Of a stretch of 64,000 bases of DNA, positions 28,283-36,556 are shown one piece after another. How positions within the stretch are numbered: the stretch's first letter is position 1; every line of letters begins with the position of its first letter. The notes under the pieces were generated by a model. The model saw only the letters and a program-made list of their open reading frames with translations, was not told the origin of the DNA and made no database searches. The DNA is taken from contig NZ_CP092415.1 in the NCBI RefSeq assembly GCF_023716465.1, positions 907,501-971,500 on the forward strand. Reading direction: 5' to 3'. The position numbers and the translations under genes were made by a program. This stretch comes from Flagellimonas marinaquae (GTDB lineage: Bacteria > Bacteroidota > Bacteroidia > Flavobacteriales > Flavobacteriaceae).

Positions 28283-29005
28283 TTACTGCATTGACCCTAC
28301 ATAAGGATCAAAACCTTCGGGGAGATACTTGGAAGTATCAAAACCCAACTCTATTTCTTCCTCCTCCATGTAGTTGATGGATGTTACCGCAATTACATCA
28401 GTGTACGGGTCAAAACCCTTGGGCAACAAATATTCACTGTTAATTCCCAATTGCAGTTCTACTTCATCCTTTACATAAGGGATCGATTTTAAATCCACAT
28501 AAGCTTCGTAGGGAGAAAAGTCCTCTGGCAAATAATCCTTGGTATTAAAACCAAGTTCCAAATCCTCCTCTTCCATATAGTTAATGGAGTGTACATCCAC
28601 TACCTCTGTGTAAGCATTAAAATTCTCTGGCAGATATTTTGTGGTATCAAAACCTAATGCTGATTCAACGTTGTTTTCGAGGTATATAATGGAATTCAAA
28701 TCAAAATAGCTTACATAAGGATCGAAACCCTCGGGAAGATAATCGGAGGTATCAAAACCTAATTCAACTTCAGGCTCTTCTTCCAAATACACTATTTCGT
28801 TCAAATTCAACTCGTAAGATGCATAATCGTTCATCTCGGAAGTTGAATCGTTCAACTCTGCACCTATATTAAGTACGGTTAAACTGTTCTCTAGACTGCT
28901 CAGGCTCCCGGATTGAAGCTCGACGGACCTGAAATTTTGTTGGTCGTTGGCTATGGCGGTACTACTTAATAATACACTTCCATAAATTAATAATAACTTG
29001 TTCAT
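28283..29005 (-). CDS. Secreted protein made of five acidic repeats of about 35 residues
   Basis: The start at 29005 gives a signal peptide (MNKLLLIYGSVLLSSTAIAN) and 240 residues; the frame is open further upstream but that part has no coding character. From about residue 65 the protein consists of five repeats built on S-I-x-Y-(M/L)-E-E-E-x-E-L-G-F-(D/N)-T-x-x-Y-L-P-E-(G/D)-F-(D/S)-P-Y. Repeats 2 and 4 (VENN/VELQ type) and 3 and 5 (INYMEEE type) match best, so the unit probably doubled as a pair of about 70 residues. The function is unknown; a surface or calcium-binding role is only a guess from the acidity. Confidence 0.8.
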   Translation of the reverse strand: MNKLLLIYGSVLLSSTAIANDQQNFRSVELQSGSLSSLENSLTVLNIGAELNDSTSEMNDYASYELNLNEIVYLEEEPEVELGFDTSDYLPEGFDPYVSYFDLNSIIYLENNVESALGFDTTKYLPENFNAYTEVVDVHSINYMEEEDLELGFNTKDYLPEDFSPYEAYVDLKSIPYVKDEVELQLGINSEYLLPKGFDPYTDVIAVTSINYMEEEEIELGFDTSKYLPEGFDPYVGSMQ

Positions 29006-29191
29006 TTTTTGATTGAATTTTATGATTGATGATATGCTTATAAGACTATCCAAATTCCAAAACGTTACAGTCTTTAGCATTTTTTTACGAAATTTAGATA
29101 TCCGTTGAGCCCAGCAATACGGGGTGATACAAGCCAAACCACCAGTAAAACGCAGGACTCCCATTGGTTGGGGCATTGCGTTAAAAAAACG

Positions 29192-29214
29192 ACTGTTAAT
29201 ATTTATTTAACAGT
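29192..29214 (+). promoter_or_regulatory. 23-bp palindrome upstream of the zinc protease gene
   Basis: ACTGTTAA and TTAACAGT are perfect 8-bp arms around a 7-bp AT core. The site is 57-79 bp before the protease start and could be an operator. It is also about 187 bp upstream of the divergent repeat-protein start. Confidence 0.4.
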
Positions 29215-29270
29215 TAATTCGATCGAATTTTAAGTTCTTTGGTTGTTTTAGTTATCCAAACTGACTTATA

Positions 29271-31772
29271 ATGATAAAAAATTTATTACCTCGACTACTA
29301 CTAGCAGTCATTGTATTGGGTACCATCCAAACTACGGAGGCCCAACTTTTTAAAAAGAAGAAGAAAAACACCGAACAAAAAAAACAAGACAAACCTAAAC
29401 CTGGTGACATTAAACCTTACGACAAGGTAATCACCAAAGATGCGAAAACCGATGCAGGGCTATTTAGCGTGCACACGGTAGATGACAAACATTATTACGA
29501 AATTCCCGATTCCCTGTTTAACCGGGAAATGCTTATGGTAAGCAGAATTTCCAAAACCGCTACCGGAATTGGATTTGGCGGTGGAAAAATCAACACCCAA
29601 GTGCTACGTTGGGAAAAGAAGGACAAAAAAGTATTGGTCAGAGTGGCTTCTTATGAAAATGTTGCTGCAGATTCCTTACCCGTCCACGAAGCAGTAGTAA
29701 ACTCGAACTTTGAACCTGTCCTATTCTCTTTTGACATTCAGGCCATCAACAAAAAAGATTCCCTGAACCCATCAACGGTAATCGAAATCGACCCTTTGTT
29801 CACCAAAGATGTAAAAGCTCTTGGATTCCCTGATGGATATAGAAAAAGATTCAAGGTAACCCGAATGGACAACGATAGAAGTTATATCGAATCCATAAAA
29901 AGCTACCCGTTGAACATCGAGGCTCGCCATGTAAAAACGTACCTTTCCAACAACCCTCCAAGCAATTCCAGCCTTGGTTCAATTTCGTTGGAAATAAACA
30001 ATTCCATGATCTTGCTGCCTAAAGAACCGATGAAACGCCGTTATTTTGACGAACGCGTTGGATGGTTCGCCAGAGGACAGGTGGATTACGGACTGGATGC
30101 CCAAGAAAGTAAAACCCTTACTTACCTAGATCGTTGGAGGCTCGAGGTAAAAGACGAGGATATTGAAAAATTCAAAGCAGGAGAATTAGTAGAGCCTAAA
30201 AAACCCATTGTATATTATATAGATAGAGCTACTCCCAAAGAATGGATACCTTACATTAAACAAGGTATCGAGGATTGGCAAGTTGCCTTCGAGGAAGCGG
30301 GCTTTAAAAACGCCATTCTTGCCAAAGACCCTCCATCTCCGGAGGAAGACCCAGAGTGGTCCCCAGAAGATGTACGCTATTCTGTGGTACGCTATTTGGC
30401 CTCTCCTATTCCCAACGCAAATGGTCCTCACGTAAGTGATCCACGAAGCGGCGAAATTTTGGAATCGGACATAAATTGGTACCATAACGTAATGAGTTTG
30501 TTACGAGGCTGGTTCTTTGTACAGACCGCAGCCATTAACCCCGAAGCCCAAAAAACAGAGTTCAATAAAGAAATAATGGGAAGGTTGATACGTTTTGTAT
30601 CTTCCCACGAAGTGGGCCATACTTTAGGACTACCACATAATATGGGTAGTAGTGCCGCCTACCCCGTGGATTCTTTGCGTTCGGCAAGCTTTACCAAAAA
30701 ACATAGCACCGCACCATCCATTATGGACTATGCCCGTTTTAATTATGTAGCACAGCCCGGAGATGAAGGAGTCGCCCTAATGCCCAATATCGGAGTTTAT
30801 GATAAATATTCCATTAAATGGGGCTACAAGCCTATTTTGGACAAAACTGCCGAAGAAGAAAAACCAATTCTTAACAGTTGGATCTTAGAGCATGCAGGAG
30901 ATCCAATGTACCGTTTTGGACACCAACAAGTGGGCGATGTCCACGACCCGAGTTCACAAACCGAGGATTTAGGTGATGATGCCATAAAAGCCAGCTTGTA
31001 CGGCATTGCCAACTTAAAACGAATTGTACCCAACTTAATAGATTGGACCACCGAGGCGGGTGAAAACTATGATGATCTGGAAACTATGTACGGACACGTA
31101 GTTTCTCAATACGGCAGATATATGGGACATGTTGCCAATAATATTGGAGGAGTATACGAACATTACAAAACAGCTGAACAAGATGGTGCCGTTTATACCC
31201 ATGTTAGCAAAGAGCACCAGAAAAACGCCATGAAGTTTATGCAAGAACAATTGTTTGAAACTCCCGAATGGTTGTTAGATCAGAATATTTTTAACAAAAT
31301 CCAATACTCAGGTTCAGTGGAGCGTATCCGTTCCGTACAAGAACGCTATATGAACACCATGTTGCAATTGGGCAAATTGGCAAGAATCATAGAAAACGAA
31401 ACCATAAACGGCAACGAAGCCTACACCTTGTTGGAAATGATGCGAGACCTTCGCAGGGGAATTTGGTCAGAGACCCGTAATGGTAAATCCATCGATACCT
31501 ACAGAAGAAATCTTCAAAAAGCCCATATCGACAGATTGGAGTATTTAATGACCGCCGATAGTCAACGAAAAATGCCGGACTTTGGAGGTTATAGAAAATC
31601 TACACCGATCAACACTAGTCAATCCGATATCCGTTCCGTGGCACGAGCCGAACTGAACAACTTAAAAAGAGATATTAGAAATGGCTTGGCAAGAATTTCG
31701 GATAGCATGAGCCGCTATCATTTACAAGATGCCTTGGAGCGCATAGACCTAATCTTGGAACCTACCAAATAA
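29271..31772 (+). CDS. Zinc-dependent metalloprotease (DUF5117/DUF5118 type)
   Basis: This 833-residue secreted protease has a signal peptide (1-24), a Lys-rich segment (about 27-45) and the N-terminal region of the DUF5118/DUF5117 family. The metzincin site is HEVGHTLGLPH with ligands H446, H450 and H456 and the catalytic E447. The downstream SIMDY methionine turn is consistent. The C-terminal part (about 620-833) is helical. Members are surface or periplasmic proteases of unknown substrate in Bacteroidota. It is a single gene, divergent from the repeat protein and closed by a terminator. Confidence 0.93.
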   Translation: MIKNLLPRLLLAVIVLGTIQTTEAQLFKKKKKNTEQKKQDKPKPGDIKPYDKVITKDAKTDAGLFSVHTVDDKHYYEIPDSLFNREMLMVSRISKTATGIGFGGGKINTQVLRWEKKDKKVLVRVASYENVAADSLPVHEAVVNSNFEPVLFSFDIQAINKKDSLNPSTVIEIDPLFTKDVKALGFPDGYRKRFKVTRMDNDRSYIESIKSYPLNIEARHVKTYLSNNPPSNSSLGSISLEINNSMILLPKEPMKRRYFDERVGWFARGQVDYGLDAQESKTLTYLDRWRLEVKDEDIEKFKAGELVEPKKPIVYYIDRATPKEWIPYIKQGIEDWQVAFEEAGFKNAILAKDPPSPEEDPEWSPEDVRYSVVRYLASPIPNANGPHVSDPRSGEILESDINWYHNVMSLLRGWFFVQTAAINPEAQKTEFNKEIMGRLIRFVSSHEVGHTLGLPHNMGSSAAYPVDSLRSASFTKKHSTAPSIMDYARFNYVAQPGDEGVALMPNIGVYDKYSIKWGYKPILDKTAEEEKPILNSWILEHAGDPMYRFGHQQVGDVHDPSSQTEDLGDDAIKASLYGIANLKRIVPNLIDWTTEAGENYDDLETMYGHVVSQYGRYMGHVANNIGGVYEHYKTAEQDGAVYTHVSKEHQKNAMKFMQEQLFETPEWLLDQNIFNKIQYSGSVERIRSVQERYMNTMLQLGKLARIIENETINGNEAYTLLEMMRDLRRGIWSETRNGKSIDTYRRNLQKAHIDRLEYLMTADSQRKMPDFGGYRKSTPINTSQSDIRSVARAELNNLKRDIRNGLARISDSMSRYHLQDALERIDLILEPTK

Positions 31773-31804
31773 GGGCCTCCTTTAGAACTTGGAATCATCT
31801 ATCA

Positions 31805-31849
31805 GGGTGTAATCGGTTTTCATACCGGTTACACCTTGTTTTTTTTAAG
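31805..31849 (+). terminator. Terminator after the zinc protease
   Basis: The arms GGTGTAATCGGT and ACCGGTTACACC (one wobble or mismatch) are followed by a run of Ts. Confidence 0.85.
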
Positions 31850-31936
31850 GTTCACATCTAAACAAGATTGTTTCACAACATATCACTGAGATTTCAATTG
31901 TCTTTGCTTACCTTAGTAATCCCAAATCTCAACATC

Positions 31937-32128
31937 ATGACCTACAAGACAAAGAGCTTAGTTTACTTTATCTGTTTCGTGGCAGCTTCAGCCCTTTACT
32001 ACCTAGTGGAGCAAAACGATAAATTCCAGGAAACCATCACATCAGAAACGTATGCCGAGACCAATTTCCAGGACACCGGGGATTTTGATGATGATACCAA
32101 TAAAAACCTCGAAGAAGAGCTCCGGTAA
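31937..32128 (+). CDS. Small membrane protein of unknown function
   Basis: The ATG at 31937 gives a 63-residue protein with one hydrophobic segment (SLVYFICFVAASALYYLV, about 7-24) followed by an acidic, polar tail (DTGDFDDDTNKNLEEELR). The frame is open further upstream to 31868, but the extra 23 residues lack coding character. No family is recognised. The context between two secreted-protein genes gives no clue to function. Confidence 0.5.
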   Translation: MTYKTKSLVYFICFVAASALYYLVEQNDKFQETITSETYAETNFQDTGDFDDDTNKNLEEELR

Positions 32129-32240
32129 TCAAACTACCCTTTCAACGTTCCCACTGTTAAAAGCATCATAATCTATGTAGAAGGATTAAACCTTTGTCAA
32201 GGATCCTTGTCCAAGGAGCAAATCTTAAATATACAGTAAT

Positions 32241-32690
32241 ATGAAACGGTTAACAGTAATAATGGTTATGCTGATCAGTGTTGGCATAGCCGCTCAAAAA
32301 CATGGTGGACAAGGAATGCACAAAGGTCAAAAAATGGACTTGAGCGCAGAAGAAATGGCCACTCTACACACGAAAAGGATGACCTTGGCCTTGGACCTTA
32401 CAAAAGCACAATTTGACAAAGTATATGAAATTAATTTGGAAAATGCCGAGTTGAGGAAAGCGAAACAGGATCAAATGAAATCGATGAAAGAGAATGGTGA
32501 ATGGAAAAAACCAACGTCCGAAGAACATTTTAAAATGCAAAATGAACGGTTGGACCATCAAATTGCCGTTCAAGAAAAGATGAAAAAAATACTGGATGAA
32601 AAACAGTATGAGGCTTGGAAAAAAATGCAGAAACATAAAAAGTCTATGCACGGCAAGAAAAAAATGGAGGAGAGAGGGAGAAGAGGATAG
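32241..32690 (+). CDS. Spy/CpxP-like periplasmic protein
   Basis: This 149-residue protein has a signal peptide ending GIAAQ and then a helical, very basic body rich in Lys, Met, Gln and Glu. The segments LTKAQFDKVYEINLENAELRKAKQ and LDHQIAVQEKMKKILDEKQYEAW resemble the helical hairpin of Spy/CpxP-type proteins, which act as ATP-independent chaperones or sensors of envelope stress. The end is unusually basic (KKMEERGRRG). A 12-bp perfect palindrome (32198-32209) lies about 32 bp upstream. Confidence 0.65.
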   Translation: MKRLTVIMVMLISVGIAAQKHGGQGMHKGQKMDLSAEEMATLHTKRMTLALDLTKAQFDKVYEINLENAELRKAKQDQMKSMKENGEWKKPTSEEHFKMQNERLDHQIAVQEKMKKILDEKQYEAWKKMQKHKKSMHGKKKMEERGRRG

Positions 32691-32710
32691 TGTTTTTTGT
32701 TGATTTTAAG

Positions 32711-32741
32711 GAGCCGCGCCTGCCATGGTCGCGGCTTCTTT
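32711..32741 (+). terminator. Terminator after the Spy-like gene
   Basis: The arms GAGCCGCG and CGCGGCTTC enclose an 11-nt loop and are followed by TTTTG. Confidence 0.75.
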
Positions 32742-32762
32742 TGTTATGTCCCTTACGTAAAA

Positions 32763-32846
32763 ATATTTGTTTATCTGCTTTTTTACAGATATATTTGTTT
32801 ATCTGCTTTTTTACAGATATTTAATTTTATCTATTAATTTACAGAT
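32763..32846 (+). promoter_or_regulatory. Three operator-like palindromes with exact 28-bp period
   Basis: A 28-bp unit occurs twice without change (32763-32790 and 32791-32818) and a third, diverged time (32819-32846). Each contains TATCTG (third copy TATCTA), 8 bp, then CAGATA: arms at 32772/32786, 32800/32814 and 32828/32842. The array ends 20 bp before the SatD start. Regular spacing of palindromes directly before a gene for a helix-turn-helix protein suggests autoregulation. Confidence 0.7.
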
Positions 32847-32866
32847 ATTCAACAAAACTACTAACC

Positions 32867-33466
32867 ATGATAGCCGTACTTACCGGAGACATAAAAAACT
32901 CTTCCGAACATAACGCCAGCACATGGCTTCCACTGCTAAAACAAGCTTTGGACACATTTGGCAAAGAACCGGCCGAGTGGGAAATATACCGAGGGGACAG
33001 TTTTCAACTACAGACCGTTCCCGAGTTGGCCCTGGAAGCGGCGATTTACATTAAGGCATGTATAAAACAAATACGCCGCATGGATGTTCGGATAGCCATA
33101 GGCCTGGGAGATAAAAACCATGAAGCAACCAAAATTACAGAATCCAACGGTTCGGCCTTTATAAACTCCGGCCAATGTTTTGAGCAGCTCAAAAAACAAC
33201 GATTGGGCATACAAACTCCGAACTCTAGTGTAAACGAGCAGATCAACCTCTTGCTGGAACTTGCCCTGCTAACCATGGATAGTTGGACACCCGCCATATC
33301 CAAAACGGTAAAATACGCCATGGAGAACCCAAAGTTGAACCAAAAAGAACTTGCCGATCTACTTAACAAATCACAAGGAAACATAAGCGAAGAATTAAAA
33401 AAAGCAGGATTTGAAGAAGTCAAAAAAATGATTCAATTTTACAGGACACAACTCGAACAATTATGA
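32867..33466 (+). CDS. SatD family protein
   Basis: This 199-residue soluble protein starts IAVLTGDIKNSSEHN, the hallmark of the SatD family. Its last 50 residues (LNQKELADLLNKSQGNISEE) form a helix-turn-helix that could bind DNA. It overlaps the following DUF3307 gene by 4 bp, a pairing I recall in other Bacteroidota. The three palindromes upstream are natural candidate operators. Biochemical function is not established to my knowledge; a regulator of the membrane partner is an inference. Confidence 0.85.
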   Translation: MIAVLTGDIKNSSEHNASTWLPLLKQALDTFGKEPAEWEIYRGDSFQLQTVPELALEAAIYIKACIKQIRRMDVRIAIGLGDKNHEATKITESNGSAFINSGQCFEQLKKQRLGIQTPNSSVNEQINLLLELALLTMDSWTPAISKTVKYAMENPKLNQKELADLLNKSQGNISEELKKAGFEEVKKMIQFYRTQLEQL

Positions 33467-34188
33467 TGCTTTTTGCCCTTAAACTACTTCTTGCCCATTT
33501 TATGGGCGACTTTGTACTACAGCCAGGACATTGGGTGGAAGACAAACTAGAAAAAAAAGGGCGGTCCAAATACCTTTACTTTCATATTGGCATACATGCA
33601 TTGGTACTTTTGCTCCTTTTCCAATTTAAAAATATAGGGACCATATTGATCATTGTTGCATCACATTATCTCATAGATCTGGGAAAATTATCCCTTACCA
33701 ATTCCAAAAACTACAGATGGCTCTTTGTTGTAGATCAATTTTTACATCTACTGGTTTTGGGCATTATCTTATATTGGGCACATCCGTTCCCAATCGATTT
33801 CACACATCTTTTTGATGAAAGGACATTGCTATTGATTACTTTTTTGGCATTTGTGACCTTCGTGTCCGGAATTATTATGAGAATGCTCCTGGCACCTTAT
33901 ATAAATGAAGTTGCAAAAACCGATGATCCAAATGAGGGCGGTTCGTTAAAAAATGCCGGTACCTATATTGGCATGCTAGAACGTCTTTTTGTTTTTGGTT
34001 TTATACTGATGCAGCAATGGGCCGCCATCGGCTTGCTGATAGCTGCAAAGTCCGTATTTAGGTTTGGGGACCTTAATAAGGGCAAAAATAGAAAGCTAAC
34101 CGAATACGTACTTATTGGTACGCTTTTGAGCTTTGGCCTGGCCATTTTATCCGGTTTACTGTACGCCCATCTTGTTGATAGCATCTAG
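33463..34188 (+). CDS. DUF3307 membrane protein
   Basis: This 241-residue inner-membrane protein starts LLLAHFMGDFVLQPGHWVEDK, typical of DUF3307, and has about six to seven hydrophobic segments. A conserved-looking SHYLIDLGKLSL segment lies at about 67-80. It starts within the last codons of the SatD gene, so the two are translationally linked. No transport or enzyme activity can be assigned from the sequence. Confidence 0.88.
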   Translation: MMLFALKLLLAHFMGDFVLQPGHWVEDKLEKKGRSKYLYFHIGIHALVLLLLFQFKNIGTILIIVASHYLIDLGKLSLTNSKNYRWLFVVDQFLHLLVLGIILYWAHPFPIDFTHLFDERTLLLITFLAFVTFVSGIIMRMLLAPYINEVAKTDDPNEGGSLKNAGTYIGMLERLFVFGFILMQQWAAIGLLIAAKSVFRFGDLNKGKNRKLTEYVLIGTLLSFGLAILSGLLYAHLVDSI

Positions 34189-34332
34189 ACTTTTTAGGAT
34201 ATTGGTGATAGCATTTTGAAAACGGCACCTATAAAAATACCCTCTACTTCCTTCTTATTTACCCAATAAGACCACATAGTTGCTCCCGCTTCCGACCTAA
34301 ATCCCAATATTCCTGGAATTAATTTTATTTTT

Positions 34333-34365
34333 ATTTAGATTCATTTCAAATAAACTATATATTTG
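34333..34365 (+). promoter_or_regulatory. Fur-like box and -7 element before the haem receptor operon
   Basis: A 19-bp imperfect palindrome (34333-34351) has ATTT/AAAT ends and a core with alternating symmetric A/T positions, as in Fur-type boxes. It covers the expected -33 region of a promoter whose -7 box is TATATTTG (34358-34365), 18 bp before the receptor start. Assignment to Fur is inferred from shape, spacing and the function of the operon. Confidence 0.45.
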
Positions 34366-34382
34366 CGACAAATTTATCAATA

Positions 34383-36551
34383 ATGAGTCTAAATAAGAAT
34401 AGTCTATTCTTTTTAACGATTATAATTTTTTGCACCAACATCAGCATCAGTCAAGAAACCCCAACCATGGAACAAGATTCCATGTCCATGCAAAAATTGG
34501 ACGAAGTTGTCCTAACTGGAGAAAGCAAGGTAATGTCCCTCAGTAAAAAATTGTTTGCCGTAGGTGTTATCGACCAAAAGGATATTGCAAAAGTAGCCGG
34601 AAACAATTTGGCCGACATTCTTAACTACAACCTCAACATAACCGTTACCCCAGACCCATCTACAGGGCGCTCCACTATAAGCATGTTCGGCCTGGACGGT
34701 CAATATGTAAAAGTACTGATAGATGGTATCCCCATGGCCAGTGATAACGGAATGGGGAACAATATAGACATTACCCAAATAAATCTGGAAGATGTGGAGC
34801 GCATCGAAATTGTGGAAGGCTCCATGGGTGTTCTATACGGCGATAATGCCGTGGCAGGGGTTATCAATATTGTAACCAAAAGAGGTCCGGATGGTGTTTA
34901 TAAATGGCAGATTCAACTGTCCGCACAAGAAGAGAGCGTAGGCAGCGAATATGCTTTGTTCGATAAAGGCAGACATATACAAAATGCCAAAGTAAGCTAC
35001 CAGATCAGCGATAGAACGAGTGTTTCCATTGGCGGTTCGCGAAACGACTATGCCGGTTTTTTTAACGACTTCCAAGGCCAAAACTACGTAAACATCCAAG
35101 ACAACGCGGTGGTCAACGATAGCCTACGCGGTATGGAATGGAACCCAAAAGAACAGCTTACCGCCTATGGCAACTTTAATACCCGTATCGGAAAGCACAA
35201 CCTTTTCTATAAGATCCAGTATTATGACGAATCGGTCCCCGTGTACAATTCTTTTGTAAACGGGAGAGTGGACAGTAACACAGGAATGGTGAACCCTACC
35301 GCATTGGACGAAAATTTTGATACCCAAAGAACCATCAATAACCTTAACCTCACAGGACCGTTAAAAGGACCAACGATCTATAATCTATCCCTGTCCCATC
35401 AAAAACAGAAAAGATACTACAAGCAATTCGTGTACAATATATTACAACAGGGCATCGAATCCATTATCGCCGACGATCTGAGTCAATCAAGTGAAATTTG
35501 GTATTCCAAGGGCTTTGTGAGCAATTTAGTTCCAAAATCAAGCTTTTTTAACCTACAATTGGGGTACGAGTTTAACCATCAAACCGGATTCGACGCCATT
35601 GCCACCGGTGAATACTCAAGCGATGTGGTCGAGAATACCTTGGAGAACTATGATTTTTTTGGAGTGGCCGATTTTAACCTAACCGATAAGTTCTCCTTGT
35701 TCCCCGGAGCAAGATTTACGAACAACTCTCAATTCGGCAACAAACTGATCTGGTCCCTGAGTTCCACCTACGACATAAGCAATACATTTAAAATAAAAGC
35801 TGTTTTCGGTTCCGCTTTCCGGGCCCCGAACTTTGAAGAACTGTTTTTCTACTTTGTAGATTCCAACCACAACGTACAGGGAAACCCCGACTTAGATCCC
35901 GAAGATGGCATATCCCTTTTCTTGAACATAGAGGAAAAGTTCCGGTTGTCCGAAACCGGGATGCTAAAAACCGCCTTAAAATCTTACTATTTTGATATTG
36001 ATGGAAAAATAGCCTCCGTTATAGATGTGGACGAACAGGATCGAAACCTGTTCACTTTTGATAATGTAGATCGTTCAAGAATCCTGGGGTTCTCTTTAGA
36101 AAACTCACTGATCATGAACCGTTGGCAAGCTTCACTGGGCATGACCTACATGGGAGAGTCCACACAAATAGATGCATCCGAGGACAATAACAACGATTAT
36201 TTATGGAGCTTTAACCTACAATCCTCACTAGGCTACACCATACCCTCCATAAACACCACCCTGTCCGCACAGCTAAAATATACCGGAAGAACCCAAATAG
36301 TACAGAGTAGCACTAACGGAAATGTTGTGGGACAAACAGACGACTTTACATGGATGGATGCGTCGGCTAGGACCAATATCACTAAAAATCTAAGCCTCAC
36401 TTTGGGTGCAAGAAACCTCTTCGACATTGTTCGGGTAAACGCAACCGACAGCCCGAGCGGCACACATGGCAGCGGAGGAACTCCCAGTCGTTTGTTCGGC
36501 AATGGAAGATCATATTACCTAAAACTATTATACAATCTAAATTTCAATTAA
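34383..36551 (+). CDS. TonB-dependent haem-type receptor
   Basis: This 722-residue outer-membrane receptor has a signal peptide (about 1-22), a plug (about 40-165; QYVKVLIDGIPMASDNG, YGDNAVAGVINIVTKRG) and a barrel ending YYLKLLYNLNFN. The barrel carries a FRAP box (F479-P482), a histidine (H496) and an NPDL box (N501-L504), the arrangement associated with haem and haemoglobin receptors such as HmuR. The next gene, 5 bp downstream, encodes an HmuY-like lipoprotein, which supports haem uptake. It lacks the N-terminal regulatory-like domain seen in the other receptors here. Confidence 0.88.
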   Translation: MSLNKNSLFFLTIIIFCTNISISQETPTMEQDSMSMQKLDEVVLTGESKVMSLSKKLFAVGVIDQKDIAKVAGNNLADILNYNLNITVTPDPSTGRSTISMFGLDGQYVKVLIDGIPMASDNGMGNNIDITQINLEDVERIEIVEGSMGVLYGDNAVAGVINIVTKRGPDGVYKWQIQLSAQEESVGSEYALFDKGRHIQNAKVSYQISDRTSVSIGGSRNDYAGFFNDFQGQNYVNIQDNAVVNDSLRGMEWNPKEQLTAYGNFNTRIGKHNLFYKIQYYDESVPVYNSFVNGRVDSNTGMVNPTALDENFDTQRTINNLNLTGPLKGPTIYNLSLSHQKQKRYYKQFVYNILQQGIESIIADDLSQSSEIWYSKGFVSNLVPKSSFFNLQLGYEFNHQTGFDAIATGEYSSDVVENTLENYDFFGVADFNLTDKFSLFPGARFTNNSQFGNKLIWSLSSTYDISNTFKIKAVFGSAFRAPNFEELFFYFVDSNHNVQGNPDLDPEDGISLFLNIEEKFRLSETGMLKTALKSYYFDIDGKIASVIDVDEQDRNLFTFDNVDRSRILGFSLENSLIMNRWQASLGMTYMGESTQIDASEDNNNDYLWSFNLQSSLGYTIPSINTTLSAQLKYTGRTQIVQSSTNGNVVGQTDDFTWMDASARTNITKNLSLTLGARNLFDIVRVNATDSPSGTHGSGGTPSRLFGNGRSYYLKLLYNLNFN

Positions 36552-36556
36552 AACCA

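Noticed and set aside
29006..29176. Upstream extension of the repeat protein to 297 residues
   Set aside because: A proper signal peptide starts at 29005, and the extra 57 residues do not resemble a secreted protein start.
32198..32209. Perfect palindrome CAAGGATCCTTG before the Spy-like gene
   Set aside because: Twelve bases with no repeat or conservation in view are too little to call an operator.
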